Source: Pseudomonadota bacterium
GTDB taxonomy: Bacteria > Myxococcota > Myxococcia > Myxococcales > Anaeromyxobacteraceae
Direction: 5' to 3'
Assembly: GCA_023419875.1 (NCBI GenBank)
Contig: JAEZXM010000431.1
Coordinates: 1 to 8,656 of the forward strand
Length of the DNA stretch: 8,656 nt
Below the pieces are notes generated by a model. The model saw only the letters and a program-made list of their open reading frames with translations. It was not told the origin of the DNA and did not search any database. Both the position numbers and the translations under genes were made by a program. Each line of letters begins with the position of its first letter. Position 1 is the stretch's first letter. Of this stretch, positions 1 to 6,634 are shown piece by piece.

Positions 1-102
1 GAGCGATCAACCGGGTCGTTCGCTGCAGGATCTGGTGCGCAAGGCGGCTCCTCGACGATCGGTTGCTGCGGAGATCTTACCCAGCGTGCAGCAGTCGCAG
101 TG

Positions 103-128
103 CTCGACCACGACCGGTCATGTTCGAG
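103..128. repeat. Imperfect palindrome upstream of the first gene
   Basis: The 26 bases are centred between 115 and 116 and pair symmetrically at 11 of 13 positions. The outer arms are CTCGA and TCGAG and the core is GACC/GGTC. The two mismatches are C111/A120 and C108/T123. It ends 56 bases before the ATG at 185, a suitable position for a dimeric regulator or for a hairpin in the leader. No known operator is recognised, so a regulatory role is inference. The rest of 1-184 shows nothing I can name: one frame is open from the left edge into the gene at 185, but it has no recognisable protein features before that ATG. Confidence 0.35.
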
Positions 129-184
129 AGGTGGTACCGTGCCGAGTCACTGCGCGTTTGCGCCTCCTTCGAAAGGGATCTCCC

Positions 185-694
185 ATGCGCCACCTTGCGC
201 TCCTTCTGCCGGCCCTGCTCGTCGCATGCGCCACGTCCCACGAGCACACGGGCTTCCACTTCCAGGGGTCGGCCGGATTCGCGGCCATCGGCGACGAAGG
301 CATCGGTGGCACCGTCTCGGCTGCCGGAGGTGCCGCGGTCCAGCCGAACCTGATCCTGGGCGCCCAGGTCTGGGGCAGCGGCGTGGGCGTGATCATCGAG
401 GAGACCGAGCAGTACGGGTTCGGCCCGATGCTCAAGTACTACTTCATGCCCGCGAACGTGTACGTCTCGGCCACTCCATCGTTCGTCTGGGCCACGCGGA
501 GCGGTCTGTTCGACGAGGGCCGAGAGGAATGGGGCTTCGGTCTTCGCGCCGCCATCGGCAAGGAGTGGTTCGTCAGCGAAGGCTGGGGCCTCGGCATCGG
601 CGGTGTCTTCGACGTGACGACCGCCACCTTCGAAGACGACGATCGCTCCACAGCCATGGGCGGCGCGGTGGTGTTCTCGGCCAGCTTCGACTGA
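185..694 (+). CDS. Small exported beta-rich protein, probable lipoprotein
   Basis: This encodes 169 residues that I do not recognise as a named family. Residues 1-15 form a short signal peptide with R2-H3, a leucine-rich core and the lipobox L-V-A-C15. Alanine at +2 would favour the outer membrane. Cleavage by signal peptidase I just after (ACA/TS) is an alternative. The mature part is rich in glycine, aromatic and alternating hydrophobic residues and has repeated short beta-strand patterns, such as those around residues 65-110 and 120-169, ending F-S-A-S-F-D. That resembles a small eight-strand outer-membrane barrel or a beta-sandwich surface protein. The frame is open further upstream, but ATG 185 is preferred because it gives the signal peptide and has AAAGGGA (172-178) six bases before it. 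A strong hairpin follows the stop. The function is unknown. Confidence 0.7.
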   Translation: MRHLALLLPALLVACATSHEHTGFHFQGSAGFAAIGDEGIGGTVSAAGGAAVQPNLILGAQVWGSGVGVIIEETEQYGFGPMLKYYFMPANVYVSATPSFVWATRSGLFDEGREEWGFGLRAAIGKEWFVSEGWGLGIGGVFDVTTATFEDDDRSTAMGGAVVFSASFD

Positions 695-700
695 ACGCGA

Positions 701-726
701 GAGTGGCGCCCGCGGGGGCGCCGCTC
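701..726 (+). terminator. Hairpin just after the first gene, possible terminator
   Basis: Seven bases after the stop codon, GAGTGGCGCCC pairs with GGGCGCCGCTC around a GCGG loop. This makes an 11-pair stem with one G-T wobble. It has no following T-run, so it is not a textbook intrinsic terminator. It closely resembles the better-supported terminator at 3142-3165, which suggests the same class of element. It would separate the first gene from the arylsulfotransferase-like gene that starts about 40 bases later. Confidence 0.4.
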
Positions 727-764
727 GAACCAGGCGGGTCGCGATCCTCCATGACGCCGGGCCC

Positions 765-2201
765 GTGCCAATCGTACTCGCTGTGCGAGGGCTCCCGGCG
801 ATCGCGGCCGTCTGCCTGCTCGCCTGCAACGGCGACGGAGCGTCGAATTCGCTGACGGTGGACGTCGTGGCGGAGCAGAACCCGCTCAACGTTCTCTCCC
901 AGCGGCTTCGCGTCCACGCGCCGGGCGGGGCGACGGCGGTGGGGGAGTGGTCCGAGGACGGGATCGTCCGCAGGAGCGCCCCCACCCAGGTGTCGGCCGG
1001 CGGCGAGGCGGTGGTCCACCTGCTCGGTCTCCGGCCCTCCACGCGGTACCGGGCCGTGGTGGAGATCGAGGGGCCCGCGGGAACGCAGCGCTCGGATCCG
1101 GTGACGTTCACCACCGGTCCCCTTCCGCCCGAGCTGGCGCAGGTGTCGCTCTCGGTCTCCGGTGATCCGCCCGACGGCTACCTGCTCGTGGATCTGCTCA
1201 CCGGCTCGCCGGGCATCCTGGTCGCCTTCGACGGCCGTGGCGAGCTGCGCTGGTATCGCGCCTTCGAAGGCGCCGCCCCGGTCGTCGAGGCGAAGCAGCT
1301 TCCGGGCGGGAACATCCTGGCCTTCCTCGGCTCCAGCACGGGCTGGAATCCGGTCCACGGCGAGTACCTCGAGCTCGCTCCCTCCGGCGAGGTCCTTCGC
1401 ACGTTCCGCGCCACGCCGCCCTTGTACACGGACGGTCATGAGGCCCTCCTCACGGACCCGGGGACCGCGGACGAGCGGCTCCACCTCTTCGGCTACGAGA
1501 GCCGCATGGTGGATCTGGCTCCATTCGGCCTCTCCGGGACCGGCCCGGTCGTGGGCCACAACCTGCAGCGCCTCCGCGCCGATGGCGAGGCCGAGTTCGA
1601 CTGGAGCGCCTTCGACCACGTCGGGTTCGACGAGCTGGTGAACCCGGTCTCGGGCTCGATCCTGGACGGCGACTACGACCACCCCAACTCGCTCCACATC
1701 GACTCCCAGGGGAACTATCTCGTTTCCTTCCGGAACCTCGACGCGCTCTTCCTGGTGCACCGGGACACGGGGGACGTCCTCTGGAGGCTGGGAGGGAACC
1801 GGAGTGACTTCACCATCCTGGACGATCCGCTGCGCGGATTCTCCGGCCAGCACGACGCGCGCTTCCTCCCGGACGGAAACCTGCTCCTCTTCGACAACGG
1901 CACGCTCCACGATCCGCCCACCACACGGGCGGTGGAGTACGAGCTCGACCTCGGCGCGCGGACTGCGCGGCGCGTGTGGGAGTTCCGCGCCGCCGCCTTC
2001 AACGCCTTCACCGGCTCCGCGGTCCGCGACGATGCCGGAACCACCTGGGTGGGCCTGTCCATGACCGGCGAGGTGGTCCGCGTGGCGCGGGACGGGACGA
2101 CGCTGTGGACCGCCCGCCTCTCGCGCCGAGGCGAGCCGGCCGCGTTCTATCGCGCGGTTCCGATTGGATCGCTCTACGGGGCCTGCGAGGGCTGCCGCTG
2201 A
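765..2201 (+). CDS. Arylsulfotransferase (ASST)-family lipoprotein
   Basis: The 478 residues are probably an extracytoplasmic, PAPS-independent aryl sulfotransferase or a relative, which moves sulfate between phenolic donors and acceptors. The order is a signal peptide with lipobox-like L-L-A-C21, a fibronectin-III-like beta domain (about 30-118), then a propeller-like domain (about 125-478). Family hallmarks are D-x-D-H306-P-N-S (303-309), the V-S-F-R323 segment, W-R-L-G-G (340-344) and G-Q-H363-D-A-R-F followed by a D-N-G. By spacing, H225, H306, R323 and H363 may match E. coli ASST H252, H356, R374 and the sulfated H436. That mapping is inferred. The start is uncertain: GTG 765 and GTG 783 are both in frame, neither has a clear ribosome site, and 783 gives a tidier signal peptide (M-R-G-L). 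The mature protein has cysteine only at C21 and in a terminal C474-E-G-C477. No DsbL/DsbI-like partner genes are adjacent. Confidence 0.85.
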   Translation: MPIVLAVRGLPAIAAVCLLACNGDGASNSLTVDVVAEQNPLNVLSQRLRVHAPGGATAVGEWSEDGIVRRSAPTQVSAGGEAVVHLLGLRPSTRYRAVVEIEGPAGTQRSDPVTFTTGPLPPELAQVSLSVSGDPPDGYLLVDLLTGSPGILVAFDGRGELRWYRAFEGAAPVVEAKQLPGGNILAFLGSSTGWNPVHGEYLELAPSGEVLRTFRATPPLYTDGHEALLTDPGTADERLHLFGYESRMVDLAPFGLSGTGPVVGHNLQRLRADGEAEFDWSAFDHVGFDELVNPVSGSILDGDYDHPNSLHIDSQGNYLVSFRNLDALFLVHRDTGDVLWRLGGNRSDFTILDDPLRGFSGQHDARFLPDGNLLLFDNGTLHDPPTTRAVEYELDLGARTARRVWEFRAAAFNAFTGSAVRDDAGTTWVGLSMTGEVVRVARDGTTLWTARLSRRGEPAAFYRAVPIGSLYGACEGCR

Positions 2202-2373
2202 GACCAGGGGTCGCCTCGACTTCCAGGCTCTGCTCGAGCCGGTCACGCAGCTCGCCCCTCCGCGGTCGAACGGATCGAAGGCCGCCGCGAACGGAGGCGG
2301 CGCCCCGCTGCAGCCTCCGCCGGAGCTCGCGCGGCGGGTGCGCGAGGCGCTGCAGCTCCCGCCCGAGGGGTGA
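2164..2373 (+). CDS. Possible small ORF or coding remnant after the ASST gene
   Basis: A 69-codon frame opens with TTG 2164 inside the end of the ASST-like gene, overlaps it by 38 bases and stops at 2373. I do not recognise the product. It has a hydrophilic, proline- and alanine-rich middle and a C-terminal stretch (about 53-65, E-L-A-R-R-V-R-E-A-L) that could be a short helix. From position 2212 to the stop, 48 of 53 codons end in G or C, a pattern like the real genes here. No ATG or good ribosome site exists, so it may be a translationally coupled small protein, the 3' remnant of a lost gene, or chance in high-GC DNA. Most of the 267-base gap between the ASST-like and FKBP genes is this frame. 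Confidence 0.25.
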   Translation: MDRSTGPARAAAETRGRLDFQALLEPVTQLAPPRSNGSKAAANGGGAPLQPPPELARRVREALQLPPEG

Positions 2374-2388
2374 GCAGGAGAACGTTTC

Positions 2389-2422
2389 GGGGCCTCTCCC
2401 ACGCGCGCGGCCCCTCGCGTGG
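2389..2422 (+). repeat. Two mutually exclusive hairpins upstream of the FKBP gene
   Basis: GGGGCC (2389-2394) can pair with GGCCCC (2409-2414). CCACGCG (2399-2405) can pair instead with CGCGTGG (2416-2422). The two stems interleave, so only one can form at a time. They lie just upstream of a -10-like sequence, so they may be transcribed only from an upstream promoter, where they could slow or end transcription from the ASST-like gene. A regulatory role is inference, and in DNA this GC-rich short stems arise easily by chance. Confidence 0.3.
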
Positions 2423-2432
2423 CGAGGCGCGC

Positions 2433-2438
2433 TATGTT
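2433..2438 (+). promoter_or_regulatory. Weak -10-like hexamer for the FKBP gene
   Basis: TATGTT matches four of six bases of the sigma-70 -10 consensus and stands out in a nearly A/T-free stretch. Transcription from about 2445 would give a leader of some 24 bases carrying the GAAAGGG ribosome site (2454-2460). No good -35 hexamer is visible at 16-18 bases upstream, so this is only a candidate. Confidence 0.25.
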
Positions 2439-2468
2439 CTCCCGCTCATCCACGAAAGGGCGTCCTCC

Positions 2469-2984
2469 ATGAAGGTGTCCAGGCGGCGGTCCCGGTGTCT
2501 TGCGGCGGTGCGCGTGCTCGCGGTCCTCGGCTGTGTCTCCGCCGGCGCCGCGGCGCGCGCGGAGGAAAAGGCGGCGACGGCGCTCGAGCAGGAGAAGGCG
2601 AAGGGGAAGGCGTACCTGGCCAGGGCGGCGAAGGAGAAGGGCGCGGAGCGCACCTCCAGCGGGCTCGTGTACGTCCCGCTGAAGAAGGGCACCGGCGCGA
2701 GCCCGAAGGCGACCGACACGGTGCGGGTCCACTACCGGGGCACGTTCATCGACGGGAAGGAGTTCGACTCGTCGTACTCCCGAAACGAGCCCACGGAGTT
2801 CCCGCTGAACCAGGTCATCCCCTGCTGGACGGAGGGGGTGCAGAAGATCAAGGTCGGTGGGAAGGCGAAGCTCGTCTGCCCCTCGGAGATCGCCTACGGG
2901 GATCGCGGGGCGGGCGGAGGGCTCATCCCCGGCGGCGCGACGCTGGTGTTCGAGGTGGAGCTGCTGGGGATCGTGGGGAAGTAG
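2469..2984 (+). CDS. Periplasmic FKBP-type peptidyl-prolyl cis-trans isomerase
   Basis: This 171-residue protein catalyses proline cis-trans isomerisation during folding of exported proteins. A signal peptide (basic R5-R9, hydrophobic core 11-29) ends near A-R-A31. A charged helix follows (about 33-60), resembling a shortened version of the FkpA/Mip dimerisation helix, and the FKBP domain covers about 63-168. The drug- and substrate-pocket residues of FKBP12 all have counterparts: Y89, F99-D100, F111, V116-I117, W120, Y143 and F161. C119 (in V-I-P-C-W) and C137 (in L-V-C-P) are the only mature cysteines. ATG 2469 is chosen because it begins the signal peptide and follows GAAAGGG (2454-2460) with eight bases between; the longer upstream frame lacks such support. 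It probably has its own promoter. FkpA, FklB and Mip are the nearest named relatives, but the exact orthologue is not clear. Confidence 0.96.
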   Translation: MKVSRRRSRCLAAVRVLAVLGCVSAGAAARAEEKAATALEQEKAKGKAYLARAAKEKGAERTSSGLVYVPLKKGTGASPKATDTVRVHYRGTFIDGKEFDSSYSRNEPTEFPLNQVIPCWTEGVQKIKVGGKAKLVCPSEIAYGDRGAGGGLIPGGATLVFEVELLGIVGK

Positions 2985-2995
2985 CGCAGCGCTCG

Positions 2996-3021
2996 GGCGA
3001 AGACGGGGGCGCCCCGTCGCC
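2996..3021 (+). terminator. Hairpin downstream of the FKBP gene
   Basis: Starting 11 bases after the stop, GACGGGG (3002-3008) pairs with CCCCGTC (3012-3018) around a GCG loop. GGC (2996-2998) can extend the stem against GCC (3019-3021) across a small bulge. No T-run follows, so it may be a terminator aided by Rho or only an mRNA-stabilising 3' end. The facing aldolase gene has its own terminator nearby. Confidence 0.4.
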
Positions 3022-3130
3022 GGGGTGCGCGTGCTCACCAGGATGTCGGTGAGGCTCCGCGCGATCGCCGGGCAGGTGTACCCGCGTTGCGCCCGTATGG
3101 CGAACCGTCACGGCGCTCCGCTCGCCCATC

Positions 3131-3165
3131 GGAGAAACGAAGAGGGGCGCCCGCGGGCGCCCCTC
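3131..3165 (-). terminator. Intrinsic terminator of the aldolase gene
   Basis: Bases 3142-3165 are a perfect 24-base palindrome, GAGGGGCGCCCG followed by its own reverse complement. On the minus strand the hairpin is followed by TTCGTTTCTCC (3141-3131), a T-rich tail. It lies 28 bases beyond the aldolase stop. The plus-strand side is not T-rich, so the minus direction is favoured, although such a stem could also slow transcripts arriving from the FKBP gene. Confidence 0.8.
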
Positions 3166-3193
3166 GGTGTTCTCGGGAGTCGATACGGACGGC

Positions 3194-4186
3194 CTACGCC
3201 CGCCCCGCGGACCCGAGCACGTTCTGGTTCTTGCCCTTGTAGACTTCCTTGAGGGCGTCGCGCGCCGGGCCGAGGTACTTGCGGGGATCGAACTCGCCGG
3301 GGTTCTTCGCGAACACCTCGCGGACGGCGCCGGTCATCGCCAGGCGGCCGTCGGAGTCGATGTTGATCTTGCAGACCGCGGAGGCGGCGGCGCGGCGGAG
3401 CTGGGACTCGGGGATGCCGACCGCGTCCTTGAGCTTCCCACCGTAGGCGTTGATCTGCTTCACCTTCTCGACCGGCACGGACGAGGCGCCGTGGAGGACG
3501 ATGGGGAAGCCGGGGATGCGCTTCTCGATCTCCTGGAGGATGTCGAACCGGAGGTCGGGCGGGACGAGCACGCCGTCGGCGGTGCGGGTGCACTGCTCGG
3601 GCTTGAACTTGGTGGCGCCGTGCGAGGTGCCGATGGAGATGGCGAGCGAGTCGACGCCCGTCTTCTTCACGAAGTCCTCGACCTGCTCCGGCTGCGTGTA
3701 GTGCGAGTGTTCGGCGGAGACGTCGTCCTCGACGCCGGCCAGGACGCCCAGCTCGCCCTCGACGGTGACGTCGTGCTTGTGGGCGTAGTCGACGACCTGC
3801 TTCGTGAGCTCGACGTTCTTCTCGTACGGGTGGTGCGAGCCGTCGATCATCACCGAGGAGAAGCCGCTGTCGATGCAGTCCTTGCAGAGCTCGAACGTGT
3901 CGCCGTGGTCGAGGTGGAGGACGATCGGGATCGGATGGCCGAGCTCCTTCGCGTACTCGACCGCGCCCTGGGCCATGTAGCGGAGCAGGGTCTTGTTTGC
4001 GTACTTCCGCGCGCCGGAGGAGACCTGGAGGATGACCGGGGACTTGGTCTCGACGCAGGCCTGGATGATGGCCTGGAGCTGCTCCATGTTGTTGAAGTTG
4101 TACGCCGGGATCGCGTAGCCGCCCGCGACGGCCTTCTTGAAGAGCTCGCGGGTGTTCACGAGCCCGAGATCCTTGTAGCTGATCAT
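3194..4186 (-). CDS. fba: Class II fructose-bisphosphate aldolase
   Basis: The 330-residue cytoplasmic enzyme reversibly splits fructose 1,6-bisphosphate into dihydroxyacetone phosphate and glyceraldehyde 3-phosphate in glycolysis and gluconeogenesis. It is the metal-dependent class II type. H-L-D93-H94-G-D carries the catalytic aspartate and the first zinc histidine. The other zinc histidines are H189 (G-T-S-H-G-A) and H232 (V-L-H-G-A-S-S). G-S-H-H-P-Y (116-121), E143-G-E145-L-G and K-I-N-I-D-S-D (273-279), which contributes to phosphate binding, are all present. The length and the longer segment between H189 and H232 fit the class IIB group and not the roughly 359-residue E. coli FbaA. The start ATG (4186) has AGAGGAG (4199-4193) six bases upstream. 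The 174-base gap to the transporter gene, with no clear transporter terminator, leaves open both read-through and an own promoter. A tagatose-bisphosphate aldolase is less likely. Confidence 0.97.
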   Translation of the reverse strand: MISYKDLGLVNTRELFKKAVAGGYAIPAYNFNNMEQLQAIIQACVETKSPVILQVSSGARKYANKTLLRYMAQGAVEYAKELGHPIPIVLHLDHGDTFELCKDCIDSGFSSVMIDGSHHPYEKNVELTKQVVDYAHKHDVTVEGELGVLAGVEDDVSAEHSHYTQPEQVEDFVKKTGVDSLAISIGTSHGATKFKPEQCTRTADGVLVPPDLRFDILQEIEKRIPGFPIVLHGASSVPVEKVKQINAYGGKLKDAVGIPESQLRRAAASAVCKINIDSDGRLAMTGAVREVFAKNPGEFDPRKYLGPARDALKEVYKGKNQNVLGSAGRA

Positions 4187-4360
4187 GCGTTGCTCCTCTG
4201 GTCGGCCTGACGGACAGGCGGCTGGAAAGACGTTCGCCCCGGCTGCTTCAGGGCTCGAGCGGTGGGCGAGCGTGACACGTCCGGCCCGGCGGCGACAAGT
4301 AGGCGCGGCGCCGCAGTCCTGCCAGGGAAAACGAGCTCTTATCGGCCTTCGCGGCGTGCG

Positions 4361-6565
4361 TCAGGACGACTTGCGCCCGCCCAGAAACCGCTCCGTCGCG
4401 ACCGCCCAGAGGACGGCGGCGAGGGCGAGGAAGGCGATCAGGGGGACGAGGTCGCTCTCGGCCCAGGGGAGAGCACCTGCGAGGTCGAACTCCTTCATGA
4501 AGTCACGTGAGCCCTTGGTCAGCTGCAGGAGCGCCAGAAGCATCCCCGTGATCGCGCCGCCGGCGATGAGGCCCGAGCTGAACAGCACCCCCGGTGCGCT
4601 CTCGGCCTCCCCGGCGGCGAGCCGCCGCCGGGCGGTCCGGTCGGCGGTCCAGCGGACGATCCCACCCAGCATGATCGGGGAGGAGGCCGAGATCGGCAGG
4701 TACACGCCAACCGCGAACGCCAGCGAAGAGACGCCGACGAGCTCCAGGATGACCGAGATGAAGACGCCGATGAGCACGAGGCCCCAGGGCATCCGCTGGT
4801 CCATGATGCCCTTGACGATGAAGGACATGAGGGCGGCCTTCGGAGCGTCGAACTTCTGCTCGACCGGCTCGCCGGTGTCACGCTTCGTGATCGTCCCGTT
4901 GATGCCCGGGTCCTCGAGGTAGCGGATCCGGCCCTCCGTGTCGACGAGGTACTTGCCGCTCGGCACGCCGTCGCGCGGCTCGTCGAGGCGGAGGACGCGA
5001 TACTCCGCCGGGTCTCGCTCCGCCTCCGGCCCGTGGAGCCGCTGCGTCTCCCCGAGCGTCGAGGGATCGACGCGGAACTGCGGGTAGTCGCGCGCCGCGT
5101 AGACGGTGCCCGCCGCGTTCATCCAGATGAGGACGAGTCCGATGACGAGCGCGGAGGAGACCGTCCCGACCAGGATCGCGATCTGCTGCTTCCACGGCGT
5201 CGCGCCCACGTACCAGCCGGTCTTGAGATCCTGCGAGGTCGTGCCGCCGTTGGACGAGGCGATGCACACGACGGCGGCGATGGAGAGCGCGGCGATCTTC
5301 GAGGGCGTGTCCACCCAGCCGAGCGCCAGGAAGGCGAGGCTCGTGAGGAGCAGGGTGGCGACGGTCATGCCGGAGACCGGGTTCGACGAGCTGCCGATCT
5401 CGCCGGTGAGGCGCGAGCTCACCATCACGAACAGGAACCCGAAGACCACGACCAGCACCGCCCCGAGGACGTTGAGCCGCAGCGACGGGGCGAGCGTCAG
5501 CGCGATGACGACGGCCAGCGCCCCGCCGCCCCAGATCCAGGGCGGAAGGTCGCGGTCGGTCCGCGCCGCGGAGGCAGCGGCGCCGCCGCGCAGCCCCGAG
5601 AGCCCGCGGGCGGCTGCGCCGACGATGAGGGGCAGGGCACGGAGGAGCGAGATGATCCCGCCTGCCGCCACCGCGCCCGCGCCGATGTACAGCACGTAGG
5701 CGTCGCGGAGCTGGCCGGTGGTCATCTCCGAGATGAGCTTCGTGCCGGGGTAGATCGGCGCGTCCGCGGTCGAGCCGAAGAGGCGGATCGCCGGGAGGAG
5801 CACGAGGTACGAGAGCAGCCCGCCCGCCCCGAGCACGAGCGAGATGCGGGTGCCGATCACGTACCCCACGCCGAGGAGCGCTGGGTTGACCTCGATCGCG
5901 ACGCTCGCGCCGGGGTAGATCGTGCCGAACGTGGCGCCGGCGGTGTCCTTGAACACCCGGAACGACTGGTACAGGAGCGCGAAGAGCGAGCCCAATCCGA
6001 GCCCGGCGAAGACGGTCCGCGCCGTGGTCCCGCCCTTCTCGCCCGAGATCAGCACCTCGGCGCAGGCCGTGCCCTCGGGATACGCGAGCCGCTTCGCCTC
6101 CCGGACCACGTGCGCGCGGCGGATGGGGATCATGAGGAACGTGCCGAGGATGCCGCCCAGCACCGCCACGAGCGCGGTGTGCAGGTAGTCGAGGTCGTAG
6201 CCCAGGATCAGCATCGCCGGCATGGTCACGCCCGCACCGAAGGCGATCCCCTCGCCGGCGCTGCCGGTGGTCTGGACGATGTTGTTCTCGAGGATGGTCG
6301 CGCGGCGGATCCGGAACATCCGGGAGAAGCCGCGGAACAGCGTGATCGACAGCACCGCCACCGGCACCGAGGCGGAGACCGTGAGCCCCACCTTGAGCAC
6401 GAGGTACATCGAGCTCGCGCCGAACAGGATGCCGAGGACCGACCCGACGAGCACCGGGAGGAAGCGCAGCTCCGGCGGAGAGGCGCTCGCGGGGACGAAG
6501 GGCTGGTGCTCGGGTTCCGCGGGGGGCGGTGGGGAGGAGGCGGGGAGGGGCTCGGATTCGGGCAT
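4361..6565 (-). CDS. OPT-family oligopeptide transporter
   Basis: The 734-residue inner-membrane protein belongs to the oligopeptide transporter family, proton-coupled importers of small peptides or, in some members, metal chelates. The substrate here is unknown. After a proline-rich cytoplasmic tail (1-31) come many hydrophobic segments from about 35 to 725. Family motifs include N94-N-I-V-Q-T-T-G-S-A-G-E105, A-Y-P-E-G-T (161-166), S-S-S-N-P-V-S-G-M-T (392-401) and the S-N-G-G-T-T-S-Q-D-L-K-T-G stretch (438-450) followed by V-G-A-T-P. A soluble segment of about 90 residues (roughly 485-575) sits between membrane segments and contains S-G-K-Y-L-V-D (536-542) and E-D-P-G-I-N-G (551-557). The frame runs on to 6820, but ATG 6565 is chosen because GAGGGAG (6580-6574) lies eight bases before it and the longer version would overlap the divergent gene. 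The nearby peptide- or glycan-related secreted gene does not fix the substrate. Confidence 0.95.
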   Translation of the reverse strand: MPESEPLPASSPPPPAEPEHQPFVPASASPPELRFLPVLVGSVLGILFGASSMYLVLKVGLTVSASVPVAVLSITLFRGFSRMFRIRRATILENNIVQTTGSAGEGIAFGAGVTMPAMLILGYDLDYLHTALVAVLGGILGTFLMIPIRRAHVVREAKRLAYPEGTACAEVLISGEKGGTTARTVFAGLGLGSLFALLYQSFRVFKDTAGATFGTIYPGASVAIEVNPALLGVGYVIGTRISLVLGAGGLLSYLVLLPAIRLFGSTADAPIYPGTKLISEMTTGQLRDAYVLYIGAGAVAAGGIISLLRALPLIVGAAARGLSGLRGGAAASAARTDRDLPPWIWGGGALAVVIALTLAPSLRLNVLGAVLVVVFGFLFVMVSSRLTGEIGSSSNPVSGMTVATLLLTSLAFLALGWVDTPSKIAALSIAAVVCIASSNGGTTSQDLKTGWYVGATPWKQQIAILVGTVSSALVIGLVLIWMNAAGTVYAARDYPQFRVDPSTLGETQRLHGPEAERDPAEYRVLRLDEPRDGVPSGKYLVDTEGRIRYLEDPGINGTITKRDTGEPVEQKFDAPKAALMSFIVKGIMDQRMPWGLVLIGVFISVILELVGVSSLAFAVGVYLPISASSPIMLGGIVRWTADRTARRRLAAGEAESAPGVLFSSGLIAGGAITGMLLALLQLTKGSRDFMKEFDLAGALPWAESDLVPLIAFLALAAVLWAVATERFLGGRKSS

Positions 6566-6573
6566 GGGCAGGG

Positions 6574-6580
6574 CTCCCTC
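6574..6580 (-). promoter_or_regulatory. Ribosome binding site that sets the OPT transporter start
   Basis: The minus strand reads GAGGGAG here, eight bases before ATG 6565. The possible upstream in-frame starts have no comparable site and would add a stretch without hydrophobic segments, so this site decides the start. Confidence 0.65.
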
Positions 6581-6590
6581 GGGCACGTGC

Positions 6591-6606
6591 GTGCCAACTC
6601 TGGCAC
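6591..6606. promoter_or_regulatory. Inverted repeat in the divergent promoter region, possible operator
   Basis: GTGCCA (6591-6596) and TGGCAC (6601-6606) are perfect inverted arms separated by ACTC. The left arm is shared with a second, overlapping hairpin, GGCAC (6582-6586) with GTGCC (6591-6595). The element lies 26 bases before the transporter start and 96 bases before the divergent gene, inside the 136-base gap both share. Such a site suits a dimeric repressor or activator. It matches no operator I can name. Confidence 0.4.
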
Positions 6607-6634
6607 GAACAGGCGCCGGATGTCCGGCAGCGGG

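Noticed and set aside
765..2984. ASST and FKBP genes as a dedicated sulfotransferase-plus-foldase system
   Set aside because: The gap is 267 bases with hairpins and a candidate promoter between the genes, and FKBPs are general foldases, so adjacency alone does not support a functional pair.
573..3038. Very long minus-strand open frame of 821 codons opposite the ASST and FKBP genes
   Set aside because: It is antisense to two recognisable genes, crosses several intergenic gaps, and encodes low-complexity arginine- and proline-rich sequence, as expected for a shadow frame in high-GC DNA.
3034..3053. CTCACC and GGTGAG inverted repeat with an 8-base spacer
   Set aside because: Six-base arms with a long spacer are expected by chance in this composition, and no gene start lies close by.
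3167..4210. Plus-strand open frame of 347 codons opposite the aldolase
   Set aside because: It mirrors the aldolase codons and is made of monotonous V/L/D/E/R sequence. The aldolase on the other strand has all catalytic motifs.
6585..6616. TGGCAC as the -24 element of a sigma-54 promoter on either strand
   Set aside because: The bases at the -12 position are CG on the plus strand and CC on the minus strand where GC is required, so neither side is a credible sigma-54 promoter.
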